A stretch of 32,134 bases of DNA from Georgenia thermotolerans (GTDB taxonomy: Bacteria; Actinomycetota; Actinomycetes; Actinomycetales; Actinomycetaceae): the NCBI RefSeq assembly GCF_009193185.1, contig NZ_VUKF01000049.1:1-32134 (forward strand), in the 5' to 3' direction. The stretch's first letter is position 1; each line of letters begins with the position of its first letter. The position numbers and the translations under genes are program-made. The notes beneath the pieces are model-generated. The model saw nothing but the letters and a program-made list of their open reading frames with translations. It did not search any database and was not told the DNA's origin. Positions 17,976 to 26,307 of this stretch are shown here, piece by piece.

Positions 17976-18842
17976 TCAGAGGTACCAGACGCGGTACCGC
18001 AGGCTTCCCACCACCAACCCGGCGCTCGCCGACGCGTTCTCCAGCCACCACCAGCGGGCCCGGGAGGAGAACGGCGTGGCGGCCGTAGCAAGGGCGAGCA
18101 TCACCCAACGGCGGGCGACCCCGACCGGCCGCGGGCGGGGCATGCCGGAGGCGCGGTAGTCGCGGAAGAGCTGCGCCCGGGCACGGCCGAGCAGGTACGC
18201 CTTGCGCAACACCCCGCGAACGGAGTCTCGGTAGCGGTAGTGCACCACCGCCTCGGGGGCGTAGCGCAGCCTGTGCCCGGCGAGCTGGAGGCGCCAGCAC
18301 AGCTCGGTGTCGTCAGAGGCGTAGGTGTAGCGCTCCTCGAAGCCGCCGACGTCCTCGAACGCGGAGCGCCGCACGCCGAGGTTGGCGCTGATGGCCCGCG
18401 GCAGGAACCCCGCGGAGACGGGCAGGTGGTCGGGGTGGCGGGGGAGGTGGCGCGGACGACCCGGGTTGAGGCGTTCGCTCTCGATCGCGCCACCCGCCGC
18501 ATCCGCCGCGTCCAGGGCGCCCACCATGGCGCCGACCCAGTCCGGCGCCACCTCGTCATCGGCATCACAGAAGAGCAGCAGGTCTGCCGCCGCCACCGCC
18601 GCGCCGGCGTTGCGGGCCGCACTGGTCCCGCGCCGATGGCACCGGACGATGCGCAGCGCCGGGAGGCGCGCGCCAAACGAGCGGCACACCTTCACTGTCC
18701 CGTCGGTGGAGCCGTTGTCCACGATGACGACCTCCCACGGGAAGGCCGCATCCTGGGCCGCGAGCGCGCGCAGCTGGGTGCCGATGGTCCCGGCAGCGTT
18801 GAGCGCAGGGATGATGACGCTCGCACGGACGACGTCGTTCAC
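17976..18842 (-). CDS. Family 2 glycosyltransferase
   Basis: A 288-residue GT-A enzyme. RASVIIPALNAAGTIGTQLR starts at residue 6, then VVIVDNGSTDGT, RGTSAARNAGAAVA and LLLFCDADDEVAPDW, whose DAD is the metal/donor site. ISANLGVRRSAFEDVGGFEE and YASDDTELCWRLQLAGHRL are the acceptor-side motifs of the WcaA/mycofactocin-GT-like group. A weakly hydrophobic C-terminal segment (WVMLALATAATPF) may bind the membrane. The GTG at 18842 is 6 nt after TACGGT, so the transcript is likely leaderless and this gene may head the leftward set, 197 bp before wzz. It is divergent from the next GT. The sugar is unknown. Confidence 0.87.
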   Translation of the reverse strand: MNDVVRASVIIPALNAAGTIGTQLRALAAQDAAFPWEVVIVDNGSTDGTVKVCRSFGARLPALRIVRCHRRGTSAARNAGAAVAAADLLLFCDADDEVAPDWVGAMVGALDAADAAGGAIESERLNPGRPRHLPRHPDHLPVSAGFLPRAISANLGVRRSAFEDVGGFEERYTYASDDTELCWRLQLAGHRLRYAPEAVVHYRYRDSVRGVLRKAYLLGRARAQLFRDYRASGMPRPRPVGVARRWVMLALATAATPFSSRARWWWLENASASAGLVVGSLRYRVWYL

Positions 18843-18848
18843 ACCAGC

Positions 18849-18910
18849 ACCGTAACGGCCACGCCGGTATCCGTACGCCTGTTGACGAAACTTCGTCGCG
18901 TCAGTTGGAT
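18849..18910. promoter_or_regulatory. Divergent promoter region between two glycosyltransferase genes
   Basis: Leftward: TACGGT (18854-18849) stands 6 nt before GTG 18842. Rightward: TTGACG (18882-18887), 17 nt, then TTGGAT (18905-18910), the best -35/-10 pair in the window by eye; its leader to ATG 19046 would be about 130 nt, in which I see no clear structure. Confidence 0.45.
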
Positions 18911-19045
18911 GGGCCTCCACCTGGGCGGACGCGGGACTGGTCGCCGAGGCCGACACGCCCGAGTCGCCGACGCCGAAGGAGCGCACGTCATGCTGACAGG
19001 TGGGGGCGGGCCGGCGCCGTGCACCGGACCAGGACTCGGACGACG

Positions 19046-19963
19046 ATGACCCCCGCCGTGTCGGTGGTCATCCCGAGCTACAACCGCTCCGCCACCATCG
19101 TCCCCGCCATCGCCAGTGTCCTGCGACAGACATTCACGGACCTGGAGGTTCTCGTCGTCGACGACGGGTCGACCGACGACACCGTTGCGCAGGCCGAGCG
19201 TCTCCCCGACCCCCGGCTCCGGGTGCTGCGAAGCACGGCCAACGCTGGGGTGAGCGCGGCCCGCAACCGAGGCGTCGAGCACGCCCGGGGTGCCTGGGTC
19301 GCGTTCCAGGACAGCGACGACGAGTGGCTGCCGACGAAGCTGGAGAAGCAGCTGGCGAGGCTGGGGACGGCCGGGCCGGACCACGTCGGCGCGTACTGCG
19401 GGATGCTCGTCGTGGGCGCCCTGGAGGAGCACGGGGGCCGCACCGAGGTGCGCTACGTTCCCGAGCCCGAGACGCGCCTCGTGGAGGGCGACATCCTGCC
19501 CACGCTCTTGCGGACGAGCACGGTGAGCACGCAGACGATGGTCGTCCGCCGCCGTGACCTCCTGCGGGTCGGCGGCTTCGACGAGCAGCTCCGGTCACTC
19601 GTCGACTGGGACCTCGCGCTCCGCCTCTCGCGCGTGGGCCCGTGGGCGTTCGTCGACGAGCCACTGGTCCTGCAGCGCTTCTCGGCGAACAGCCTGACCC
19701 ACGGTGTCGAACGGCGGGTCCGCTCGACGGTGCGGGTGGTGGAGAAGAACCTCGACCTTCTCGAGGAACGGCCGAGGGTGCTCGCCGAGCACTACCGCAC
19801 CATCGCGGGGGCCTACCGCCGGCTGGGACGGTTCGCAGAAGCCCGGGACTACCTGCGGCGGGCACGCGGGCTGCGACGCACCGACGGCCGTCTGTGGGCT
19901 CTCGCCGCCTGCACCGAGGCGGCCGGCCTGGTTCGGTGCGGGCCCGGCCGTGGCCGGCGGTGA
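19046..19963 (+). CDS. Family 2 glycosyltransferase with TPR-like tail
   Basis: A 305-residue protein. The GT-A domain starts VSVVIPSYNRSATIVPAIAS at residue 5, then VVDDGSTDDT, NAGVSAARNRGVEHARG and VAFQDSDDEWLP with the donor-site DSDD. TSTVSTQTMVVRRRDLLRVG and LVDWDLALRLSRVG are the ED-equivalent acceptor motifs. From about residue 245 the tail turns alpha-helical, and IAGAYRRLGRFAEARDYLRR looks like one TPR. The ATG at 19046 was chosen from the domain start; the Shine-Dalgarno is weak. The frame is open back to 18905 but upstream residues are Arg-rich and non-coding in look. Its stop is 3 nt from the stop of the convergent ABC exporter gene. The sugar is unknown. Confidence 0.85.
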   Translation: MTPAVSVVIPSYNRSATIVPAIASVLRQTFTDLEVLVVDDGSTDDTVAQAERLPDPRLRVLRSTANAGVSAARNRGVEHARGAWVAFQDSDDEWLPTKLEKQLARLGTAGPDHVGAYCGMLVVGALEEHGGRTEVRYVPEPETRLVEGDILPTLLRTSTVSTQTMVVRRRDLLRVGGFDEQLRSLVDWDLALRLSRVGPWAFVDEPLVLQRFSANSLTHGVERRVRSTVRVVEKNLDLLEERPRVLAEHYRTIAGAYRRLGRFAEARDYLRRARGLRRTDGRLWALAACTEAAGLVRCGPGRGRR

Positions 19964-19966
19964 CGC

Positions 19967-21784
19967 TCAGGCCCCCTGCTGGTTCTGGGTGATCTCGCTG
20001 AGCTGGTGGTAGAAGGCGTTGGTCTCGAGGAGGCTGGCCGGGGTGTCGAAGGCCTGCAGCCGGCCCTGGTCGACGACGAGGACCCGGTCGCAGAACGACA
20101 GCGCCGAGAGGCGGTGGCTGACGATGAAGAGGGTGATCTTGCCCTTGAGACCCTCGAGCGCCTGGTGCACCAGCGCCTCGGACCGGACATCCAGCGCGCT
20201 CGTGGCTTCGTCGAGGATGAGGATCTCCGGCGTCCCCGCCAGGGCGCGGGCCAGGCAGATGCGCTGGCGCTGCCCTCCCGAGACGGCTGCGACCCGCTGG
20301 CCGACGACCGTCTCGTAGCCGTCCGGCCAGGACATCACGTCGTCATGGATGTTGGCCGCCCGGGCGGCCGCCTCGATGTCCGCGTCGGTGAGATCTGGGC
20401 GGTAGAAGCGGATGTTGTCGGCCACCGTTCCCCAGATGAGCTGCGGGGTCTGCGGTACGTAGGCGACACGCTCCTGCCACTGCCTTCTCCGGAACGCACG
20501 CGCGTCGAGCCCATTGACGAGCAGGGTGCCGCCGGTGGCGTCCCGCAGCCGCAGCAGGATCTGCACCAGCGTGGACTTCCCGGACCCGGACGGCCCTGCG
20601 ATGCCGACCGCCTCCCCCCGGCGGACGCTGAAGGTGATGTCCGTCAGGACCTGACGGCCCGCCGGGTAGGAGAAGTCCACGGACACCGCGCCCAGCTCGC
20701 GGATGGGGGGAAGGTCGGTGTCGCCGTCCTGCTGGGGGTGGGAGACGTACCTCTCGATCGCGTCCGCCAGCCGCTGCATGAACGGGATCTTCTCGTCCAT
20801 GCTCGTCGCCACGCTCTGGACCTGCTGCCCGTAGGTGAGGGCGCGGACGAGGATGAGCACGACGGCGCCCAGCGTGGTGAACTGGCTGGCCTCCACGAGC
20901 GAGACGGCGATGAGGGCCAGGACGAGCAGCAGCAGGGCGACGCTCTGGAACAGGCCGGGAACGAGCTCGGCGAGGAAGCGCGTGCGCAGCGCCGGCAGGC
21001 GGACCTTGTCGATGAGCCCGTAGAAGGCCTCCCGGTAGGTCGGCGAGGCGCCGAAGACCTGCACCTCCTCGGCGATGAGGACCGCCTCGTCGACTCCCTG
21101 GGAGTACTCGATGTTCTCTGCGCTGAAGTCCCGCGCGTACTCGCGCAGGCGGCGGGCCAGGGGCCGGAGCGCGATGAACAGCACCACGGACGTCACCGTG
21201 AGGATGACGGCCGCGGGCAGGTTGAGCACGTAGGCGGAGATGACGAGCGTGAGAAAGGTGACCCCGGCCGACACGCCGTGCCCGAGGGTGATGACTGCCT
21301 GGCTCACCGTGGAGATGTGCATGTTCATCAGGGACTGGAAGACACCGCCGCGCTCGTTGGCCTTGACCGTCCAGGCGGCCCCGACGAACGCGTCGAAGAG
21401 CTCCCGACGGAGGTCGGCCATCGCCTGGGACCCCAGCCGCGCCGGGACATAGGCCAGCATGGCGTTGACGCCGGCACGGCCGAGCGCCAGTACCACCGCG
21501 ACGGCGAAGGCCGCCCGGAGCGGAAGGTCGAGGGCCAACGGACCGAGCTCGGCCTGCACACCCTCCGTGCCGGACGCCAGCGAGGCGGCGATGATGGCGA
21601 TGAGCGCGATGAGGGTCGACTCCACGACGCCCGCGACCAACGAGAGGGCGCCGAGCAGCAGCAGCTGCCGCCGCGAGCGCCGGAAGAAGGGCGACAGCCG
21701 CCGCCAGGCCGCCCACGTCTTACGGGCGACGTCCAAGGGGCTGGGGCGCCGGGGCGCCGCGGTCGGGGACGGTGTCTCGGCCAC
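19967..21784 (-). CDS. ABC exporter, fused membrane and ATPase domains; candidate flippase
   Basis: A 605-residue half-transporter that would work as a dimer. The N-terminal half has about six helices (LLLLGALSLVAGVVESTLIA near residue 41 is the first). The ATPase half has Walker A GPSGSGKSTLVQ (about residue 392), the Q-loop YVPQTPQLIWGTV, signature VSGGQRQRICLARAL, Walker B ILILDEATSALD and H-loop SHRLS. GGAGGG lies 7 nt before the GTG at 21784, fixing the start. In a locus with Wzy- and Wzz-like genes but no Wzx, it may flip lipid-linked glycan as PglK does in Campylobacter; this is inference. A minus-strand TACGCT (21845-21840) may be its -10. Other substrates, such as a lipid or drug, are possible. 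Confidence 0.9.
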   Translation of the reverse strand: MAETPSPTAAPRRPSPLDVARKTWAAWRRLSPFFRRSRRQLLLLGALSLVAGVVESTLIALIAIIAASLASGTEGVQAELGPLALDLPLRAAFAVAVVLALGRAGVNAMLAYVPARLGSQAMADLRRELFDAFVGAAWTVKANERGGVFQSLMNMHISTVSQAVITLGHGVSAGVTFLTLVISAYVLNLPAAVILTVTSVVLFIALRPLARRLREYARDFSAENIEYSQGVDEAVLIAEEVQVFGASPTYREAFYGLIDKVRLPALRTRFLAELVPGLFQSVALLLLVLALIAVSLVEASQFTTLGAVVLILVRALTYGQQVQSVATSMDEKIPFMQRLADAIERYVSHPQQDGDTDLPPIRELGAVSVDFSYPAGRQVLTDITFSVRRGEAVGIAGPSGSGKSTLVQILLRLRDATGGTLLVNGLDARAFRRRQWQERVAYVPQTPQLIWGTVADNIRFYRPDLTDADIEAAARAANIHDDVMSWPDGYETVVGQRVAAVSGGQRQRICLARALAGTPEILILDEATSALDVRSEALVHQALEGLKGKITLFIVSHRLSALSFCDRVLVVDQGRLQAFDTPASLLETNAFYHQLSEITQNQQGA

Positions 21785-21901
21785 AGGGCATCCCTCCAGG
21801 CCGGTGCGGTCGATGCGGAGCGGTGCGTCCGCCCGCAGCAGCGTATGGCCGCTCCCGGACGTGCGTGGCCGAAACCGCGGACAATTCTGGGCGGCCTCTT
21901 C

Positions 21902-21907
21902 TACCGT
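21902..21907 (+). promoter_or_regulatory. Putative leaderless -10 (TACCGT) of the 769-residue protein gene
   Basis: TACCGT ends 7 nt before the ATG at 21915, with CGGACA 18 nt upstream as a -35. This sits in the 130-bp divergent gap opposite the ABC exporter gene. Confidence 0.5.
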
Positions 21908-21914
21908 GCCGGGA

Positions 21915-24224
21915 ATGAGACTGGCATCGGTCCTCCCCGGCGATCTTCGCGTCCTCGAGATCGGGGCGACGGGGCCGTCTGTGGCGCGTGAGCTTGCCGA
22001 GGCCGGCCACGCCCGGTACCTGGGCCTCATCCCGCCGGACGTCCTGGACCTGGTCCGGCTGGGATCGCCCGGCCTCGAGCACCGCCTCCACCCGCTGCAC
22101 GGCACCGACCAGGTCCTGCGCTCCAGCACCGACGTGCTGCTCCTGCGCGCGCCGTACACCCGGCTCGCGTGGGCGCTGCGGGACCTCGAGGTGCGCTACC
22201 TCGCCGTCGAGGTGCAGGGGGCGGCCTCGGTCGGCACGCGCGGCGCCGGACTGGTGGGACGGCTGACGGGCAAGGCCCGCCAGGTGGGTCGCGTGACCTG
22301 CGGCGGCGCGGACTTTGACCTCATCCAGCTTGAGCACCCCGCACCCCCGCTCACCCGGCGCTACCTCTCGGAGGTCATGGGGGTCGAGGGCCTCGTCCGA
22401 CGCCTGGACGAGGTGGGGGCGCGCTACGCCGTCCTCCGCTGGTTCGAGTCGTTGCCCGCGCTGGCCCCGGGTGAGGACCTCGACGTGCTGGTGGCCGACG
22501 AGCACCTGGCGACCGTCGGGGCGGTGCTCGCCGAGGAGCCGGGGACCATCCCCGTGGACCTCTACAGCGAGACCGGCCTGGAAGGCTCGGACTACCAGGG
22601 CATGGCCTACTACCCTCCGGCGCTCGCGGCGGGGCTGCTCGCCCGGGCCGTCCGGCACGCCAGCGGATGTCTCGTGCCCGCGCCGGCGGACCACCTCCAC
22701 TCGCTCGCCTATCACGCGGTCTATCACAAGGGCGCCCGCTCCGGGCTTCCCTCGTCCGTCGTGGCCACCCTTCCCGACCCCGAGCACGACTACGCCGCCG
22801 TCCTGGTGTCCCTCGCCCGCGAACGGGGCGTGGCGCTGGAGGTGTCCCTCGAGGGGGTCGACGCGTACCTCGCGGCCGCGGGCTGGCGTCCGCCCCCGGA
22901 CACGTTGCGCCGGATGGCGGAGACCAACGAGTGGATCGCGCGGCGCCACTGCTCGGTCGAGCCAGGGCCCGCCGACCTCCCCGAGGCGGTCGCCTTCTTC
23001 GTGCGCGAACGCACCCTGTCGGTGCTCAACCTCGACGACGTCCTTGACGTGCTGCGGGCCCTGGAGTTCGAACTCGTGGCGGTGCGCGAGCTCGGGTCAG
23101 AAGCGCGGGCTCGTTGCGCCGCCGACGTTCGTGGCGGGAACTGGGGGAGAGGGCCGTTCCGGGTCAGCGGGGGCGAGCCGGTCGTCGTGGTGGCGGCACT
23201 TCACTACGGGCGTCGGCCCCCGGACGCGGAGGTGCTGGAGAGGTATCCTCGCCTGACCAACTCGGACGTGCTGCTCGCCAAGAACGAGGTGCGTGATCTC
23301 GTGCGCTCCCGGGTGGGGGAGGCTCGGGCGTTCAACCCCGTGCACTCCTCGGACGACGAGCTCGAGGCGTGGGAGTACCTCCGGCTCGCCCTTCCCGACG
23401 GGGTGGACGAGCTGCGGCAGGTGGCCGCGCGGCGGAAGGACGACTTCCGCACGGAGGCGCCGGTGCGGGCGGTCCTGCGGAGCGGGCGCCGAGCGAAGGT
23501 CGAGGTGGTCGACGGGCCCGACGGTCCGGTGGTGCGCAAGACTTTCGGCGCCCACGCGGCGCGGTACCTCGAGCGGGAGGTGCGTGCCATCCAGGACCTT
23601 GCCCCCCACGTGGCCGCCGTCCCCTCCGTCACGGCGGTGGGGCAGAACTGGTTTGCCTTGCCGTACTTCCGCGACGTGCTGCGCGTCCCGGACCGGCCCG
23701 ACGGGTCGCTGGTGCCGCTGCGTCTCGCCCGGGAGATGACCGGTGTGCTCCGCGAGGTCCACGCGCGCGGGCTGGACCTGGTCGACGCCAAGCCTCAGAA
23801 CTTCATGTTCGACCCCCGTTACGGGCTGAAGCTGGTGGACCTGGAGTTCTGCCACCGCTACCCGGGGGAGGTCCCCGACTTCCGCGAGATCTACGCCTTC
23901 GCCGGGCTGCCTGCCGACTTCGACGGCGACCGCCCCTACGGAAAGCTCGGCTACGACACCCTGTGGAGACCGTTCGTCGGGCTCTCCCGTGACGCGTTGC
24001 TGGCGGACCCCGCGTGGCTGCAGCACGCCAAGCGAGCGGCCTTCCGGCTCCGCACAGGCACGACGACCCGGGCACGCGCTGCCGCCCGCCGCGGCAGGGA
24101 CGGTGGCCGACGCCTGCGCTCGCGGATGGCCACGGCCTACTGGGACTGGGCGCGTGCCCGTGCCCTGGAGCCCGTGGTCGTGACGGCACCACGCCTCGAA
24201 CGTCCCGCCATGGCGAACCGGTGA
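21915..24224 (+). CDS. Multidomain protein: NDK-like plus kinase-like C-terminal domain
   Basis: A 769-residue protein that I do not recognise as one known family. Four parts are visible. Residues 10-140 resemble a degraded Rossmann/methyltransferase fold (LRVLEIGATGPSVARELAEAG). About 155-345 looks like a nucleotidyltransferase-type region with DLDVLV (188-193). About 362-495 resembles nucleoside diphosphate kinase: RERTLSVLN, FELVAVREL, then NPVHSSDDELEA, where H477 aligns with the phospho-His of NxxHxSD; the NDK lysine of the KPD motif is missing. About 512-690 resembles small-molecule or lipopolysaccharide kinases: VVRKTFG (K542), E555 in YLEREVRAI, LDLVDAKPQN as catalytic loop and VDLEF as the metal motif. 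No membrane helices or signal peptide. The ATG is fixed by a -10 7 nt upstream. The next gene, a GT, starts 40 nt after the stop. A role in glycan phosphorylation or nucleotide-sugar supply is only inferred. Confidence 0.7.
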   Translation: MRLASVLPGDLRVLEIGATGPSVARELAEAGHARYLGLIPPDVLDLVRLGSPGLEHRLHPLHGTDQVLRSSTDVLLLRAPYTRLAWALRDLEVRYLAVEVQGAASVGTRGAGLVGRLTGKARQVGRVTCGGADFDLIQLEHPAPPLTRRYLSEVMGVEGLVRRLDEVGARYAVLRWFESLPALAPGEDLDVLVADEHLATVGAVLAEEPGTIPVDLYSETGLEGSDYQGMAYYPPALAAGLLARAVRHASGCLVPAPADHLHSLAYHAVYHKGARSGLPSSVVATLPDPEHDYAAVLVSLARERGVALEVSLEGVDAYLAAAGWRPPPDTLRRMAETNEWIARRHCSVEPGPADLPEAVAFFVRERTLSVLNLDDVLDVLRALEFELVAVRELGSEARARCAADVRGGNWGRGPFRVSGGEPVVVVAALHYGRRPPDAEVLERYPRLTNSDVLLAKNEVRDLVRSRVGEARAFNPVHSSDDELEAWEYLRLALPDGVDELRQVAARRKDDFRTEAPVRAVLRSGRRAKVEVVDGPDGPVVRKTFGAHAARYLEREVRAIQDLAPHVAAVPSVTAVGQNWFALPYFRDVLRVPDRPDGSLVPLRLAREMTGVLREVHARGLDLVDAKPQNFMFDPRYGLKLVDLEFCHRYPGEVPDFREIYAFAGLPADFDGDRPYGKLGYDTLWRPFVGLSRDALLADPAWLQHAKRAAFRLRTGTTTRARAAARRGRDGGRRLRSRMATAYWDWARARALEPVVVTAPRLERPAMANR

Positions 24225-24264
24225 CATCCTCCCCGGCGCCCCACCGACCCGATGGAGCAGAGCG

Positions 24265-25182
24265 ATGAGCGACGTGACCGTGCCCCCGGCGCCCGAAGGG
24301 CTGCCGTACGTCTCCGTCGTCGTGCCGGTGCACAACGACACCGCCAGGTTGCGCCTCTGCCTGCAGGCCCTCGCGGCCCAGGACTACCCGGCGGACCGCT
24401 TCGAGGTCTGGGTGGTCGACAACAACTCCGACGACGACCCCCGGCCCGCCCTCCCCGAGGACGAGCGCTTCCAGCTTCTGCGCGAGCGGCGCCGCGGTTC
24501 GTACGCCGCCCGGAACCGGGCCCTGCCCCACGCCCGCGGGGAGGTCTTCGCCTTCACGGACAGCGACTGTCTGCCGCACCCGGACTGGCTGAGCTCCGGG
24601 GTACGGGCGCTGCTGCGGGAGCCTCGGCCGGACGCCGTGGGCGGGGCGATCCGGATCTTCTTCGACCACGGGACGGTGCCGACGTCCGGCCCCGAGCACT
24701 TCGAGGCGATCAACGAGTTCCGGCAGCGTAAGTACGTCGAGGAGTGGTCCTTCGCCGCCACCGCCAACCTCTTCGTCGATGCCCCCGTCCTCTCCCGGCT
24801 GGGAGGCTTCGACGCCACCCTGCAGTCGGGCGGCGACCTCGACTTCGGCACGCGGCTGGGACGGGCGGGAGGCCGGCTGATCTACGACGACGACACGGTG
24901 GTCGACCATCCCGCGCGTAGCACCTGGCGTGAGCTCGGCCGCAAGACCGTCCGGGTGGCCAACGGCATCGCCGACCGCTCGGCGCACCTCGGGCGTAGGG
25001 ACGCGCTGGCCCGGGCGGTGAACGAGGGCAGCGGCGCCGTGACGATCTGGCTCAAGGTGTGGCGACGCAACGAGCCGGCGCCCCGCCGGGCCGTCGAGAA
25101 AGTGCGGTACGCCGCGGCGTTCGCCTACGTCAGGCTGTTGCGCACGGGCGTGCATCTGGGACGATTCACGCGGGGCAGATGA
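24265..25182 (+). CDS. Family 2 glycosyltransferase
   Basis: A 305-residue GT-A enzyme. YVSVVVPVHNDTARLRLCLQ begins at residue 15, then WVVDNNSDDDP, GSYAARNRALPHARG and VFAFTDSDCLPHPDW, whose DSD is the donor/metal site. Acceptor motifs are AATANLFVDAPVLSRLGGF and SGGDLDFGTRLGRAGGRL. The ATG has GGAG 8 nt upstream and lies 40 nt after the stop of the 769-residue protein gene, so the two are likely co-transcribed. It converges on the TupA-like ATP-grasp gene with a 73-bp gap that holds a 15-nt direct repeat (25185-25199 and 25214-25228). The donor sugar is unknown. The function is sure at family level only. Confidence 0.88.
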   Translation: MSDVTVPPAPEGLPYVSVVVPVHNDTARLRLCLQALAAQDYPADRFEVWVVDNNSDDDPRPALPEDERFQLLRERRRGSYAARNRALPHARGEVFAFTDSDCLPHPDWLSSGVRALLREPRPDAVGGAIRIFFDHGTVPTSGPEHFEAINEFRQRKYVEEWSFAATANLFVDAPVLSRLGGFDATLQSGGDLDFGTRLGRAGGRLIYDDDTVVDHPARSTWRELGRKTVRVANGIADRSAHLGRRDALARAVNEGSGAVTIWLKVWRRNEPAPRRAVEKVRYAAAFAYVRLLRTGVHLGRFTRGR

Positions 25183-25184
25183 CC

Positions 25185-25228
25185 CCGGCCGCGGCGCCGG
25201 CGGAGCGGGTGAACCGGCCGCGGCGCCG
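25185..25228. repeat. 15-nt direct repeat between convergent genes
   Basis: CCGGCCGCGGCGCCG occurs at 25185-25199 and again at 25214-25228. Each copy is partly self-complementary, so it may help terminate either gene. Nothing else is visible in the gap. Confidence 0.4.
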
Positions 25229-25255
25229 ACGAGGCGGTGCCCGCTGGTCCGCCCG

Positions 25256-26245
25256 TCACTCGCCGCGGACCAGCGCCTCGTCGAGCGGCCGGTCCGCCGG
25301 TGTGAGGGTGCCGGCCCGGGCCGCGCGGACCTTGAGGCGGGCCTCGGCGTCCTCCCAGTAGCCGCCGAGCAGCCGGTCCAGCGCCGGGGCCAGGAGGACC
25401 TCGCCGCCCGGCTCGGGGGTGATCTCCCCGAGGACCGGGCCGTCGGCGCTGTCGAGCAGGTCGACGCGAAGGAACGAGCGCGGGATGGCCGCGCTGATCG
25501 TCCGCGCGAGCTCGAGCAGCTCGTCGGCGTGCAGTGGCGGGGGGAGGGCGGGGTCGCAGTCGTCGTTGAGGACGTTCCCGAGGTCGTTCCAGTCCGGGTC
25601 GAAGTAGCGCCAGCCCGCGGTCGGTCGCCCGTCGGCGTCGAGGAGGTGGGACTTGGACTCGATGAGGCCCACCCGGCCGAAGAATGTCCAGACCTTGTAG
25701 TCGGGGGGCTGCTCGCCGGGGAACCGCGGGTCCTCCACGAGCTCCTCGAGCAGGAAGGACGCCGAGGCCTCCTTGGCCTCGACGAGGCCGGCGACCTCGC
25801 GCCGGATCTCCTCGGCTGCCAGGGTCCGGCGCGTGAGAAGGTCGCGCCAGCGCTCGCCCTCCCGGTGGAGGAGGTAGACCCCTGTGCTCACCGTGCCGCG
25901 CGTCGGCTTGAGGACGAAGCGATCTGGCAGGTCCGCCCAGTCGAGGGAGCGGACGTCATCGTGCACTGCGAGCAGGTGGGGAGTGCGCACCCCGAGCCGC
26001 CGGGCCCAGGCGTGCATGTCGTCCTTGGCGTCCACGTCGAAGGCCGGGTCCTTGCAGCCGAGCTCGCGCATGATGCGCCGCACTCGCACGGCCTCGAGGT
26101 TCTTGTAGACGAAGGACGGCTCCTGGAGACGCGCGGTGGTCGTACGGCGGTACGTCCGCTCGACCCGCGCCCGGACGCGCTCGGGCAGGCTCGCAGCGGG
26201 AAAGACTCTCGCTCCGGCTGAGGCCGGCACCGCCGGATCCGTCAT
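25256..26245 (-). CDS. TupA-like ATP-grasp ligase
   Basis: A 329-residue ATP-grasp protein of the TupA-like group, named for a protein of teichuronopeptide synthesis; such enzymes ligate an amino or carboxyl group to a surface polymer using ATP. Visible are KDDMHAWARRLGVRTP, the ATP-binding lysine in FVLKPTRGTVSTGV, LEELVEDPRFPGEQPPDYKV and FFGRVGLIE. The C-terminal Mg-site segment is FLRVDLLDSADGPVLGEIT followed by PEPGG. The length suits the family. The ATG at 26245 has AAGGAG 5 nt upstream. TATCGT (26287-26282) is a likely -10 on the minus strand. It lies at the right edge of the glycan locus, 62 bp after the hydrolase gene on the same strand. The substrate cannot be named. Confidence 0.82.
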   Translation of the reverse strand: MTDPAVPASAGARVFPAASLPERVRARVERTYRRTTTARLQEPSFVYKNLEAVRVRRIMRELGCKDPAFDVDAKDDMHAWARRLGVRTPHLLAVHDDVRSLDWADLPDRFVLKPTRGTVSTGVYLLHREGERWRDLLTRRTLAAEEIRREVAGLVEAKEASASFLLEELVEDPRFPGEQPPDYKVWTFFGRVGLIESKSHLLDADGRPTAGWRYFDPDWNDLGNVLNDDCDPALPPPLHADELLELARTISAAIPRSFLRVDLLDSADGPVLGEITPEPGGEVLLAPALDRLLGGYWEDAEARLKVRAARAGTLTPADRPLDEALVRGE

Positions 26246-26281
26246 CGCCACTCCTTCGTCCGCATCTGCCGCGTAGTGGGG

Positions 26282-26287
26282 ACGATA
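26282..26287 (-). promoter_or_regulatory. Possible -10 (TATCGT) of the ATP-grasp gene
   Basis: On the minus strand TATCGT would start a leader of about 30 nt bearing AAGGAG before ATG 26245. No clear -35 is seen. Confidence 0.4.
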
Positions 26288-26307
26288 GGGGGTGCCTCGG
26301 GCTGCCG

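Noticed and set aside
21459-21914. Upstream extension of the 769-residue protein frame
   Set aside because: It is antisense to the ABC exporter gene, and a -10 element lies 7 nt before ATG 21915.
13063-26245. A phage-defence system within the accessory region
   Set aside because: The kinase-like and NTase-like parts of the 769-residue protein might recall defence genes, but all neighbours are glycan synthesis genes and no nuclease or effector is present.
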